From Epiperipatus broadwayi (Eukaryota; Onychophora; Udeonychophora; Euonychophora; Peripatidae): a stretch of 64,000 bases of DNA. A program made the translations under genes and the position numbers. Below are positions 49,625 through 62,145 of this stretch, one piece after another. The notes under the pieces are model-generated. The model saw only the letters and a list, made by a program, of their open reading frames with translations, did not search any database and was not told the DNA's origin. The stretch lies in assembly GCA_028023455.1 (NCBI GenBank), contig JAQFVV010006216.1:2992877-3056876 (forward strand), read 5' to 3'. How positions within the stretch are numbered: the first letter of the stretch is position 1; the number at the start of each line of letters is the position of its first letter.

Positions 49625-51381
49625 TTTTTCTCGAGTTAGTTCATAAATTTATTATTTTCATAAATATTAATCAATAAATATATATACAAAAATTTATTAA
49701 TATACAAATATCTATGTATAATATTCTATCTAACCAGTAAATGCATTTTATAAAAATATATAAAAATAATATATAATTTTATTATATCATGTACTACTAT
49801 TATTACTATTAAATTTACATTTTTATATATATTTTTGAATAAATTATATATTGTACATCGATAATGTATACTAATACTAATTGTATTTTATTTTTTTATA
49901 TTCTTTCATATACATATAATCTAGTTAATTTTCATATAAGCTTGTATTTAAAATTATTTTTATCAATCAGTGTTTTAAAATTATACATATATTAATTGTT
50001 TATATTGTGTAATTGGTAAGATTATAAAGAATTTTTATTTTTACACCAAACTGTTTATTTTCTTATATATTTTTTAAAAATATTTTAATCTATTGTCTGA
50101 CTTATTGTGAATATTTATATTTAAAATTATTTTTTGAAATTAGTTTTATTTGTATTTCATAATTAAATTTTTATTTTTCATAGGTATGATTAATTATATT
50201 CTTCATAAGGCATTATTATTTTGTAGTGTATTTTTTTAATAGTGTTTAATAAATGTATTATAGTTTTCACTTCTAATAATTATTAAACTTATGTCTACAT
50301 AGGAAATATTAATATTAAAGGATCAGTATTTCAATGTGTTATGAATGTAAATAATAATATTGGAATTAGAAATAGTCAAGAAAGCTTTAACAAAATAGTC
50401 CAGTAGTATGCTGACAAACGAATTTTATAAATGGAGGAAAAAACAAAATATGTGTTAGAATACACTTATATTAATGTGATTGCGTATTTAATATCAATAC
50501 AATGTGAAATGTTAATAAATGTGTAAATGTATAATAAGTAAAATAATTTAGATATTTTGGAATGATAATAAATGAAAACTCTTGGAAATATATTAACATT
50601 TTTATTAATCATTTTAGATATATTAATTACAAAATCAATGATATTTTCCATCTGAGTATTTTTGTTGTATATAAATCTTTACATGAATTTTTTTAAAATG
50701 TGGAATAATATTTTACCTTTATGTCAGTTATTCTAATATTAAAAAGTTAACATCATTATTGAAAAAAAAAAGGTTAATTTAATAGAAGAAAATTATAATA
50801 TAAAAGAGAAAAAAATGGTTATAAAAATATTTAATATCTTTTAAAAAAACCTTATGTAAAGTAATTTAAAATGTGTCTTAGAAAACAGATTCACACATAG
50901 TTGCAAAATCTTGGAACTAGAATGGCAAATCACTATTTTTCTAAATTATTTAACAATTTATCTATTGGATTAAAATTTTCCAACATTATAGAGAAATAAA
51001 AATCAAATTATTAAAAAAAGTAAACAGTAACTTAAAATTTATTAATATTGTATGTAGGTGTATAATTTCATAAATATTTTTACTATGTATAATTAATATA
51101 TTATTGAATATAATTTTTTTTGTTATTATTAGTTTATTTTTAATTATATTTAAAGTCAAAGAAATTGTCATTATTTAAATTATTTGTAGCTACTTTTCAT
51201 ACATAAAAAAACAGAACTTAGTAGAGGACTTATGAAATTTTGTGTAATTATATTTAACTTATATAAATTAATAAAATCTCTGTGGATGTTTTAATAACCT
51301 AATTATTCAAAACTAATTTGAAATATATCTTTTCATTTTATTTATATGCATGTAATTATGTCTAATTTCATATTTATGCAG
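49625..51381. other. AT-rich intron sequence
   Basis: Extremely AT-rich up to the acceptor of the XRN1 exon at 51382. The minus frames at 50466 and 50986 are A/T-driven (Ile, Asn, Lys) and not credible. Confidence 0.5.
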
Positions 51382-51449
51382 GATATATCAATGAAGAAGG
51401 TCATCTTAATCTTCGCAGATTTGAAAAATATCTGAGAGCTTTATCAAAG
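51382..51449 (+). CDS. XRN1: XRN1 coding exon (GYINEEGHLNL segment)
   Basis: Short fourth XRN1 exon. Two bases complete the split Gly codon, followed by 22 codons reading YINEEGHLNLRRFEKYLRAL then SK. Animal XRN1 has GGYINE-GHLNL-RFEKYL directly after the exon above, so order and phase agree. The acceptor is ATGCAG at 51376-51381 and the donor GTAAAG at 51450. It ends in phase 0. It lies alone between introns of 14.0 and 10.7 kb. Confidence 0.95.
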
Positions 51450-52242
51450 GTAAAGTCTCATATATATATATAATAGTTAAAATATTACATGTACATATAT
51501 TTCAACTCACATGTGCAATCATATTTATATATATGCTAAGTATTTTAAACAAATGTTCTTAACTAAGTGAATCAAACCTAATTAGTTTTTTAAAAAATGA
51601 ATTGCAGAAAATTAAAATGTTTATCATTTCAAAGGAATTAATATAAAATTATTGAAAAGAAATAAAAATTTCTAAAATCAATATTTAATTAATTATGCCA
51701 TCCTTTTTAATTTTTAACTGATTTTAGTAATATAAATACAATTTGTGTTTATTGTTTGTATTATCTGATAATATTGTTAAATAGAAATAAAATCTACAAA
51801 ATAGAAAATATGAAAGAAATTTTTGACTTTCTCAATGGTAATTTTATTCTAGGTTATAATTTATAAATAATATATATTTTAAGTCATTAGATTTTTTTTA
51901 TTATAAAATATTGGTCTATGTATTATGTATAGAATACCATAGTGAAGAAAACCAATCAAAATAAATTGATAAATTTTTTATTATTAAAAATTCATTTAAA
52001 TTTTTTTTTGTTCAAATTGTCTGAAAGAGATAATTCTTATGTATATATTTGAATTGTCTAAAATTTTATCATTCATAAGAAATTGATAATTATAGATTAT
52101 TGTTAAAATTCTAATTTTTCTTTGTATTTTTTTTAGTAAGATAGGAAAATTTATAAAGTCTCCAATGAATTTTTATAATTATTATCATCTTCAAGAAAAA
52201 TAAAAAATTGTCTGTGCAAACAAATTGTTCATATATATGAAT
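51450..52242. other. AT-rich intron sequence
   Basis: Nothing recognised between the XRN1 donor and the R-repeat composite. Confidence 0.5.
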
Positions 52243-53144
52243 ATGCCAGAAGGCTTGTGCATAAAATTCCTATCTAGGACCTACTTTTCCAATATCCCCA
52301 GATTAGTTTCTGGCTTGTGGCCTTTGTCAATGAGGAACCTTGGATCTGAGAGCAAGCAACCATCTTTTATCTCTACTTAACTACAAAACTTTGAGAATGA
52401 AATTGAAAACACGATAATATTTTCAATCTAAGCTCATTAGCTTATATAGTCATATAGGTCTGAACTCAGTTCAGGACCCATACATTTTGGTGTCTTTGGT
52501 TCTTTAATAACCATAGCCCCCACTATCCTGCTAGGCAGGATTGGTATTAAACCACTAAACATCACATGATCACCATTTCTTAGTTATTAAAACAGGCACA
52601 AGCTTTCTGGCATCCATTGATTACTCTGGCTTGTACTGAGTTGCACTACTGTATGGAGAGTTTTGCCTGCTTTAATAACAGTTATGAGCAAGCATAAGAA
52701 ATGGTGATCATTTGATGTTTGATGGTTTAATACCAATCCTGCCTAGAAGGATAGTAGTGGCTATGGTTATTAAAGAACCAAAGATACCAAAATATATGGG
52801 TACTGAAATGAGTTCAGACCTATATGACTGTATAAGCTAATGAGCTTAGATTGAAAATATTATTGTGTTTTCTTCTCATAAAAGGTGGCTGCTGGAGGGT
52901 TGCATTAGATCCTAAGATCTACGTGCAGTGCTCTCAGGTCTTTGGCTCCTCACTGACGAAGGCCACAAGCCAGAAACTAGTCTGGGGATATTGGGTGAGT
53001 AAGCACTAGATAGAGATTTTATGCTCAAGCTTTCTGGCATCCATTGATTACTCTGGCTTGCACTGAGTAGCATTACCATATGGAGAGTTTTGTCTGTTTT
53101 AATAATAGTTATGAGCAAGCATAAGATATGGTGATCATGTGATG
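52243..53144. repeat. R-repeat composite in inverted arrangement
   Basis: About 900 bases, one half largely the reverse complement of the other. Left: ATGCCAGAAGGCTTGTGCAT, then AGTTTCTGGCTTGTGGCC, TCAATCTAAGCTCATTAGCT, GGTATTAAACCACTAAACAT and the R head CATCACATGATCACCATTTC. Right: the same landmarks in reverse, with the head occurring twice (near 52705 and 53130), so one and a half R units (period about 440 bases) lie inverted to a partial unit. Similar pieces occur at 20893, 23578 and 58942. No protein is recognised; the frame 52912-53118 is inside the repeat. Confidence 0.8.
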
Positions 53145-53889
53145 GTGTTGGTGCTTATATAAATGTAATCAAATAAATAGTGATATTGCAAATAAATGAA
53201 ATAATTGGATTAATCTTCCAAGTAACTTCCATGTTATTTATCAGTCATTACATGATTAAAAATTAACTTTAATTTCTACCAGGCATCTTGTTTTGACCTA
53301 CTGCTCTAGAGAAAATCAGTTTTCACATAAAAATGGCAACTTTACTTTTATTTAAATATCACTTATGTGATCCTTTTGCTGTTAAAGTTTGTATATTTAA
53401 TTTGGTACTATTATTTTAATTGTAATCACAAGAAATACTAATTCCAAAAATACGGAGATAAATAATATTTAATAAACATTAGTATAACCTAAATGCATAT
53501 TTGATGCAGAGCACCCTTGACAAAAGTAATAGTTACAAAATTAAAAAAAAGAAAATTACATCAAACCACAATATGGAAGTTATGAAATTATCAATTTAAT
53601 TGTGCATATTCCAAATAGTACTCATCTGAATATTATTAAACTTTCTATTCATCACCAAAATATCATTAGAAATAAAACAAGCCTTTTTAATTTTAAATTT
53701 TTTATTATCAATATGTTCACTAAAAACCCTTTTATTTCACTAGTATTGAAAACATAATCAAATAAACACTCATGATCCAAAAACTGATGATATCAAAGAA
53801 TCCAGACAATATACATGCTCTTTAAGTTTTATATTAATGTTTGCCCTGGATTCATCCTAATAAACATGAGAGCAAATATATTCCTCACA
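53145..53889. other. AT-rich intron sequence
   Basis: May contain a decayed upstream part of the Penelope fragment (from about 53500), but stops are frequent and I cannot place motifs. Confidence 0.35.
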
Positions 53890-54190
53890 CTTAATCACTT
53901 AAACAATATGAGAATATGATTTATTGTCCTTATGTTTATTACAATGAATCCCAAGCAAACATTAATACAAGATTTAAACAGCACGTATGTTGTTACAATA
54001 AAACTAAGTTGGATTTTTCAAAATCATCAATGTTTTTGGATTGTGAATGTTTATTTGGTCATGCTTTCAATCCTAGTGAAATAAAAAAGGTTTATAGTGA
54101 ACACAATGATAGGAAATGTAACATTAATGAAGCTTCGTTTATTTCTAATGGTAACTTTATGATGAATAGAAAGTTTAATAATGTTTAGTT
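53890..54190 (+). pseudogene. second Penelope-like GIY-YIG fragment
   Basis: Plus strand. The frame 53916-54188 reads YYNESQANINTRFKQHVCCY, then FLDCECLFGHAF and HNDRKCNINEASFI, aligning residue by residue in order with the GIY-YIG domain at 30629-31425. The Gly of the YYGE motif is Asn here, and the N-terminal YSILCP block is degraded, so the domain is dead. No RT part is recognisable. The opposite orientation to the first copy shows an independent insertion. Confidence 0.75.
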
Positions 54191-57004
54191 TAGTACTGTT
54201 TGGAATATACACAATTAGAGTTAGTAATTTTCATATTGTTTCATGTGTGTAATGTTTTTTTTTTTTAATTTTACAACTATTTCCTTTGAAAAGGATGCTC
54301 AGCCCAAAAATGCATTTAGGTTATACTACTATTTATTAACTACTATTTATGTTTTTGGAATTAATATTCCTTGTGATTATATGTATTTTTGTGGTAGAAT
54401 TTTTTTTTTTTTAACTATTATTTTAATAAAGTCTATTTCAGCATTTCTCATTAGTGCACTGGATAAAAGATATTTAACAGCCATTTTTTCAAATAACACT
54501 TGCACAATCAAATTAATATCTACGTAATAGACAAATAACTGTACTGTAAATATATAAAATGAATTGAAGCAGAATCAAATTTTCAAAATATTTACATTAT
54601 TTTATTATCCGTCTCTATTGGGCCACTGCCTTTTTTAACTGCTTTTAGAGAAAATTAATCTTTATATCATTAAAGAAACTTCTTTCTTATTTAAATGCCA
54701 TTAATGCAATCTACTTGATGTTAAATTTTGAATAGTCAAGGCAGAGTTACATATTATATGTAATTTTGTAATCTTGATTCAATTTTTTTATAAAATGCAT
54801 AAATCGCTATGAGCCTAATGATAAATATTTAATTTTTGTGGCCATACTTTTATTTGGTATTTGTTAAGAATAAAGAAGTTGGTTGTATTAATCAAACTTT
54901 ATACAACCTATATAATATAATTATAGATTTATTCTATAAATACCCAGTGAGGATGAAATTTAAAAATGGAAATGATTCTTATAATATTGTCATCCTATAT
55001 CTATTTGTACCATTAAAATTTTAACTGGTATAAAAGGGCCACATAATGCTAAAGGCTGAGTCCTATCTTATCATCATTAATTAGATGACATATTTCATTT
55101 GACTTAAATTGTTAGATAGATTCTTTATAAATGTCAACATAGAATAATTAATTTGTTGCTTTCATTGTATTAAATGTTAATAATAAATGGGCTGTACATT
55201 CTATATTTTATATAAGTTGCATTAATAAGGACCTTCTCTAGGTTAGTCACCCACAGGCACATAAATTCAAAATATTTGTAACCTATAAAATAGCAAAGAA
55301 GATTAAAGAAAATTCATATATGGTTGAAATCCCAGAAGGTATCAAAGGATCTTACAATGTAAGGATCTTAGAATTATGGTTTCATTTTGAATTAAATAAC
55401 TTAATTTGTTTTATTTGGCTTTATTTTATAAAAAAAAAAAAAAAAAGGAGTTTGTATAAATGTATATATTAACTGTATGCGGATAGCTACATTTAAATTA
55501 TTTAGTTTTTTTATGAGTAGATTTGGACAAACTTGTCAAAGTTTAAAAATTACTTTAGTTATATCTAGAGAATTTTAATATTTTTATTAAAATAAAAATG
55601 CTAAATGAAATATTGAAATTTTAACATTAAATAGCTTGTATAGTAGTAATATTTAAATAAGAATGAAACTTATATTAATGTATAGATTAATTTTAAAAAG
55701 GGCAAAGCCCAAAACTCTTATTCTGCAGAGACCATTTGATTTTTTTCATCATATAATGATTAGTAATAAAATAATATGGATGACACTTTGAAGATTTGAT
55801 ATTGCTCCATTTTATTTTATGTGTATGTATACTTGCACTTTCAAATTATAATTTACCATTATTATTTTTAATGAAGATTTGAAATTATTCCATAGACAAT
55901 ATTTATTTTATTTTCATTGTTAGAGAAATAATATTTTATATATATCATATATGAATATATGTTTAGTTTTAAAAAAAAAAGGAAAACACACATATGAGGA
56001 GATACCCAAAAGTAACCGGAATTTTATAATAAAAAATTGTTTATTTATTTTTAAGTGTTATAAATTTAATTTTTTTTCAAATTACTATCCATTTGATGCA
56101 ATACACCAGTCTAAATATGTTTTTCATTTTTCAAAGAAGTCCAGAAATACTGCAAAATGATGCGTTTTAATGCCCGCAATAGTTTTTCCACCACTTCTAA
56201 GTCCGCAAAAAAAAAAAAAAAAATTGCACAAAGCGAGTTCGAACAAATATGAAGGATAGATAAATGGGGTCATGCTGAATTTTATTAAAAAATGTTTCAC
56301 ACTCAAGGCTTTGAGAGATGACACTTTGTCAGGTGAAACTTTCACTCTTCTCGGTGCCACAAAAAGTGACATTTACATTTTACTGCATCATGTAAATGCT
56401 TCAGAACTTGCTGATAAAATGCCTGACCATTATGAAATAAATCGGAGAGAAACATGCTGTTTAAAAAGAATCAGCATTATTTTGATTTTGGACTTCACTT
56501 GCCATGCTTTTTAGAGAAGTGGTGAATTTAATATTTCAATTAAACCACTCATAAACTTGTGTTTTTTATGAGATCAGCTTTCTTGTAATCTGTTTCAAGC
56601 ATTACAACTATTTTCTCTGTCATTTTTGTAAACAAAAATAGAATTTCACATTGTTCAAACTTTGCAGCTATAAAAAGCAACAAATAAATGAAATGCACTT
56701 TACAAAAATATGTGCTATGTTGTACCATGATTTTACATGGCAATTTTATGTGGCAGATTAATGCAGAAGGGTTACTGCAGAAAGTATGTGACAATAAAAG
56801 CAGATACTACAACAGGCACGCAAATCAGAGAATGATTCCAGTTATTTTTAGATACCCCCATTTTGTTTTTTATTTTTGATTATTGGCATTCTGAATTATC
56901 ATAGATAAATGATATTTATTCATAATTCTATGAGAGATATAATAAAGCTGTTATTGTAATGGTAATTTTAAAACTTATCTATTATTATTCATAATTTAAA
57001 CAGG
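54191..57004. other. XRN1 intron sequence, no recognised gene
   Basis: AT-rich. A slightly GC-richer piece at about 56130-56520 includes a 17-base A-run (about 56206-56223) and a frame 56272-56514 (LRDDTLSGETFTLLG) of unknown nature, probably a repeat remnant. The piece 56000-56205 directly before the A-run could be the A-tailed 3' end of a retrocopy, but no parent is recognised. Other frames (54243, 54836, 55951, 56549) show no domains. Confidence 0.4.
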
Positions 57005-57366
57005 ATGTAATGTGATGTGATGTACTGTAGCTTCTCCTTAAACGGAATCAAGAATCTCTCAACAATTATGCCCAGAGAAACCTGTTAGCCACTTTATTTT
57101 CCATTCCCCAGTCTAAGTTTTCCCATATTCTGCTCCATCCCATTTTTACAACATAATCTTTGTCAACTCTATGGCCTTTATATCTAAATCCCCCTTATCT
57201 TTTCCCAAACCCAGCATAAAAACCAATAATCCATTTTCTGTATAATCACTTTTTTCATATTTGTTCTTCCATAACTTCATTATATGTACCCTTTTTGTTT
57301 TCAAGCATTTACATTCAATTAACAGATACCTAATATTTTCTATTCCTTCCTTACATAATTTACAGA

Positions 57367-57879
57367 CTAAATCGCCCATATTTTCCCACTTACATATATA
57401 TTCTCTTGTTGCCAAAGATCCCGTTTGAGCCTTAAACAATAAACTCTTTCCTTACTATTATCATATATTAACTTGCACCTAATATTCTGTTTATTTCTAT
57501 ATATATATATTATACTCTTTTTACTCTCCATATTAATTCTCCATCTCTCCAACTTCCTATTCTTTATTAATAAATCTATTCTTTTATCCCATTCATTACC
57601 ACTATAACACTCAACAATCCTCCTAACACAATCATCCCATCTTTTGTACAAACATACTGATATAAATTCTTTATCCAAATCTTTTGCATACCGCATTACC
57701 TTTCTCGCCCATCTTGTTACCTGCCCTTTATTCATAAGCCAATTAAGTACTATTTTGGCTATTCTTTTATTATCCATAAACTGCAATCTACCAAACATTT
57801 TCATTTTACTTTTTGCATCTCTCATATGAAAACTTGGCCATCCTATTTCTTTTTGAATGAGACCTCCCTTGCTGTCCAT
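57367..57879 (-). pseudogene. C-terminal region of LINE copy 2
   Basis: 170-residue frame with IQKEIGWPSFHMRDAKSKMK and MFGRLQFMDNKRIAKIVL. It continues by a frameshift into 57146-57439, which carries the cysteine knuckle. The same region is recognisable but more decayed in copy 1 (about 21480-21850). No enzymatic motif is identified. Confidence 0.75.
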
Positions 57880-58266
57880 ACATCTGCATCCAATGCATGT
57901 CTTTCTACTTCCCTTTGAACTTTTTTTAAGTAATTTAATACCCCTTTACTAACACATAACATATCAATACCATATGTTAACCCTGCTACTGCAACTCCCA
58001 TATAATTCTAGTTACATCATATTTATTATATGAAAACACTGTTAATTTCTTTATCAATCCCTTTCGTTTCTTTGCTTCATTTATCAATTTTTTTCTCCCA
58101 TTCATCCAAATAATTTTTCTGATTACTTAAAATAATTCCCAAATAACAATATCTATTCACCACACTTAACTTAATATCTCCCAATAAAAATTCTACATCT
58201 TCTCTTTCCCCAGTATTAACCATCATTATATTTGATTTTTCTTCACTAAATTTAATCCCCGTCTCT

Positions 58267-58740
58267 TTACCCACCCTTGCAAATGTCCTCAGCATAACTT
58301 CTATATCTTCTCTTTTTTCTGCTCACAAAAATATATCCACAAAAAAAAAAAAGACCTGACAAAATAGATACTCCCTTACTATCTATTAACAGTATCTCTA
58401 TCCCTCTTCCTAATCTCTTTAGTGCTCTTTCCATTTCACTCAAATACAACACAAACAAAATAGGTGACATAGGGCATCCTTGCCTTAGTCCCATCCCATT
58501 TTTAACTTTAACTGATTCTATATTCCCTAATTGATATATATAATAATTATTTTCATATAATTTTTTAATAATATCCACTACAGCTTCATCCATTCCCAAA
58601 TTTGCTAAACTTATCCATAATCTATTTTTATTTACTCTATCATATGCCTTCTCTATATCTATAAAACTCATATATAACAGTTTACCTGAATTCCTACTCA
58701 TATCCATAAGTTGTGTAACTACAAATAAACTTCTATACAC
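58267..58740 (-). pseudogene. RT palm of LINE copy 2
   Basis: Holds FIDIEKAYDRVNKNRLW and GMGLRQGCPMSPILFVLY. The catalytic ADD box that should follow is destroyed by an A-run (58337-58350), reading SGLFFFCGYIFVS, and the frame shifts afterwards into noise. The next piece (58077-58295) restores the family reading FARVGKETGIKFSEEKSNIM. This copy cannot encode active RT. Confidence 0.85.
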
Positions 58741-58979
58741 CTATCTAATCTAAAACCTCCTTGCATTTCCCTCACTACATTATTTCCTTCCATCCATTTT
58801 ACAACTCTTTTAGCCACCATACATGAGAAAACTTTATATAAAACTGATGTTACTGCTATCGGTCTATAATTATTTAATTTTCTATGATCTTTACCCTTTC
58901 CTTTAAATAATAATCTTACTCTTGTATTACTCCAACTACTCGGAAAAACTCTACATACCGTACTGCCACCCTGTGCCAA
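58719..58979 (-). pseudogene. RT start of LINE copy 2 read through into repeat R
   Basis: The open frame fuses about 15 residues derived from repeat R (MAQGGSTVCRVF) to genuine LINE sequence starting FPSSWSNTRVRLLFKGKGKD. The corresponding place of copy 1 reads EFPDSWNNTRV after true LINE residues, which places the truncation point at about 58942. Confidence 0.75.
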
Positions 58980-59146
58980 CCAGAGTAGTCAGTGGATGCC
59001 AGAAGGCTTATGGATAAAATCCCCATCTAGTATCTACTCATCCAATATCCATTCATTATTCTGGTTGGCACAGGATCACTACTCTATGGAGAGTTTTGCC
59101 TGTTTAACAGTTACGTGCTAGCATAAGAAATGGTGATCATGTGATG
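58942..59146. repeat. repeat R fragment with inverted end, abutting LINE copy 2
   Basis: AAAAACTCTACATACCGTAC, then CAGAGTAGTCAGTGGATGCC and GGATAAAATCCCCATCTAG match R in the plus sense. From about 59050 the sequence turns into the reverse complement of the R head (TATGGAGAGTTTTGCCTGTT, GAAATGGTGATCATGTGATG), as in 52243-53144. Confidence 0.7.
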
Positions 59147-60419
59147 TTATTTATAATTTATAAATAATTATGATAATAATTTTCAAATGTTTAAGTTTTT
59201 TGTGGTTTTTAATTTTTATTTTATGATAGTGATTGTAACATATAATACTGGTTGTTTTTTTTACAACTTTCAAACTAAAGTTATTGTGAAAATTGTATTT
59301 TAAACTAAATTTATAAAAATATTTAAGAAGATAATGAAAAGGTGATTAAAATTCATATAGATTTTTATGTTTGAACAATGTTTTGTAATGGAAAAGAATG
59401 ATACATTGGATCAATAAAATTATTATTAGTTGCTGTCAATTCTAATATTCATATGAATAGCATTTCCCTAGAAGGTTTTATTTTCTGTTTGGTTTTCAGG
59501 CTATTTAAAAGAACATTATTATCATAATGTAGTCCATTCACTACATTGCTGGTTGATCTCTTGGCTTTACCATAAATCTTTCCAAGGATTATACACTTTT
59601 GTAAGGAATCACCAAAGTAAGACAATAAAATTAGACTTAAAAAAACAACTAATATCTATTTTATCATGAGTATAGAATTACAAAAACAAAAAAATGATAA
59701 TCAAAAAATAAAATTTAAAATTGTTTTATAGATAAAGTATTCAGAAAAGGTATTAGGAAGGATTGTAATTCAAATGGCAAAAGAAATTAGCAAAGGAAAA
59801 ATAAGCCATTTGATATTTAAGTTTAAGATAAAGAAAGCTAAAGAAACAATTTTTGCAGAAATTATAAAACCTGACTCCAGATAAATAATTTAATGAGTTT
59901 TTATTGAATTTATAACTAAAGTGAATGAGTTTTTTTTTTTGATTAGGATTGTAAATATAAGTATTTATTTCGTTCTGTTTTAGATGTGAAGTTTACTCTA
60001 ATAGATAATTGTTTAAACAAACCTCAAAAGATTTGTGTAAAGAAGGAAATGATCAATTTTAATTCATAAACATTAAATTATATTTATATTTGTCTATTAA
60101 TTGGATTTTTTACTTATAATTAAAAATATTAACACAAGACAATTTAATTGACACACTCTATAAACATGATCATTAAATTAGGTTTTTTTTTATATCTGCC
60201 ATATTAAACTTTGCTTATTCATAATTAACAATATTAACGTAAGATGATTTAATTAAGATAATGTAATAAATTTTTTTTTTTATATTTGTATATATTGAAA
60301 TATTATCTACTTCCTAACAAATTCCTAAATAAACAACATACAATTTATTTATTTACTTATATCATATTATTACTACCACAAAGGCCAATAATTATTTAAT
60401 GAATTTAATTTCACATTAC
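59147..60419. other. AT-rich intron sequence
   Basis: Nothing recognised. Confidence 0.45.
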
Positions 60420-61900
60420 CACATCAAAACATTTAAGTCTAACCCCCCACCACCAAACCCCACATGACAATAAGTTCAAGGCTTATATATTTTTAAAACA
60501 ACTCCTTACGAAAAGAACATTCACTAATGGGAAAGAAGTTTAGTTTCTAATGATTGATCTAGCACTAGACTTATTATTTTTTTATGACAATACGTTCTTT
60601 ATCCCCGAACAATAGCTATAAGACATCCCCCTATATCTATACTCAATATAATTTTTGACATTTTTTACATATTTATTATAGACCCGCCCAATTCTTAATC
60701 TATCTTAACTAAAAATAAATAAACATGTGACTACGCACATTTCATATACATTTAAAAGAAACATTAAAATAAATCTAAATTAAATAAGATAATTAAACGA
60801 TAAATTTATTAATGATCAAGAGTAACTGAGATAAGACTTTAATTGATGAAAGACTTGAGAAATCTCGACTTTTTATATACTGACAATTTATTGAATATAA
60901 AATATTAATTTGAATTTTATTCCACACCACATACACACATTCACGCTCCAGAAAACATATTAAACAAATAAAGTATGAATGATAAATACAAGTTTCTTTT
61001 TAATTTTAATACGGATATTTTATTAGATATCACTTAAGTTCAAAGTTCATGTTTGAAAATCTCGATTAAGAAGATTACAATAATAGATTAAATATTACAG
61101 CAAATTTAGATTTATTTACGCAGTAGTTGTTAACTATGAGATGCTTTAAGATCAATTGAGGAGAAACATAATAAAAAAAACTAACCTAGGATTTTGATTT
61201 GACTGCGCTTGAGGAGCAGGATTTGAGGGAGAGGTCTAGGAAGTGATTTTAAGTGAGCTAAGGCGGGTTGGTATTTCGACATAATATAGGAGGGCTATTT
61301 CGGAGGTTATTGAATTTTCATGGGAATATTTGGGGGGGGGACACACTGAGGGTTTTAGCTCGCAGGCCTAGTTTCATAACGACATCTTGGATTTGGATCG
61401 GCACGAAGATATTATCTTATTCTATAATAGCCTTGCGAAAAACAAACGTTGTCAATCGCAGCGCACGACAACGAACGACACGAAAACGACGCTGAAGATT
61501 TGTTGATATTTATAAGAGGGACCCTTGGGATCCAACCCCCCGGCTATTTTAAGGTTGCGTCAGGTCCGGTTGATCCACTTTGCTGGCAATTGCGCAACCG
61601 TTGCAACTCGTTAACAAACTTTCTTCACACTTGGGGGGGTTTACAAGACCCTTTTTTGAGCAATTCCAAACCAGGTTACCTTGCTAAAACTTATAAAAAA
61701 ACTTTAAAACCGGGCGTACGGGAATCTTTGATTTTATTGGCTATTTCTTTTATATTTGGAAGTTATATAATTTTATGGAAAGCCTAACTTAATTGCAACT
61801 GTATTTTATAAGTGTTAAAATGGGAAGAAAACTAAAGGTTACAAAAAGCTAAGACTTGAGTGAGGGTGTGGTGTTTACGACGCCGGAATTCCGTTAAACC
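60420..61900. mobile_element. GC-shifted block, probably a retroelement remnant (solo-LTR-like)
   Basis: Starts with a C-rich stretch (about 60440-60465) and contains a clearly GC-richer core at 61190-61900 with homopolymeric G and C runs. TATAAGAGGG occurs at 61511-61520. The overlapping frames 61268-61495 and 61449-61787 show no recognisable domain. Contrast with the flanks suggests insertion, but no paired ends or target duplication were found. A promoter or CpG-rich host element is an alternative. Confidence 0.3.
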
Positions 61901-62145
61901 ACCGATATATATATTTTTGTATATATATTTCTATATAACACATGTCTAATTATGGTTAGATGTAAATATATTGCAATAGGGAATTTTTTTATTTTTGTAA
62001 GACAAAATTCATAGTGAGCTTTTTTTTTTTTATGTTATTACATATTATAAAATTCATTTCTATATGATAAATAATTCTAATAATTTTGAAATGTGCTTTC
62101 ACATTACTATTTATTTATTATGGCTATTTTATTTTGGTTTACTAG

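Larger units (their letters stand above)
57005..58941 (-). mobile_element. 5'-truncated non-LTR retrotransposon, copy 2
   Basis: Same family as 20961-23577, same strand, better preserved but shorter at the 5' end. The 3' end matches (TGCCCAGAGAAACCTGTTAG near 57068). Segments in order on the minus strand: RT start with SWSNTRVRLLFKGKGKDH, NNYRPIAVTSVLYKVFS, FIDIEKAYDRVN, GLRQGCPMSPILFVLYL, thumb (NRYCYLGIILSNQ), C-terminal region, and the knuckle CKLCKEGIENIRYLLIEC, in which the usual His is Tyr. It is truncated inside the RT at FPSSW and abuts repeat R at 58942. Confidence 0.9.

Noticed and set aside
54243-54527. 94-residue ORF with hydrophobic segments
   Set aside because: Phenylalanine/isoleucine-rich translation of T-runs; no motif and no context.
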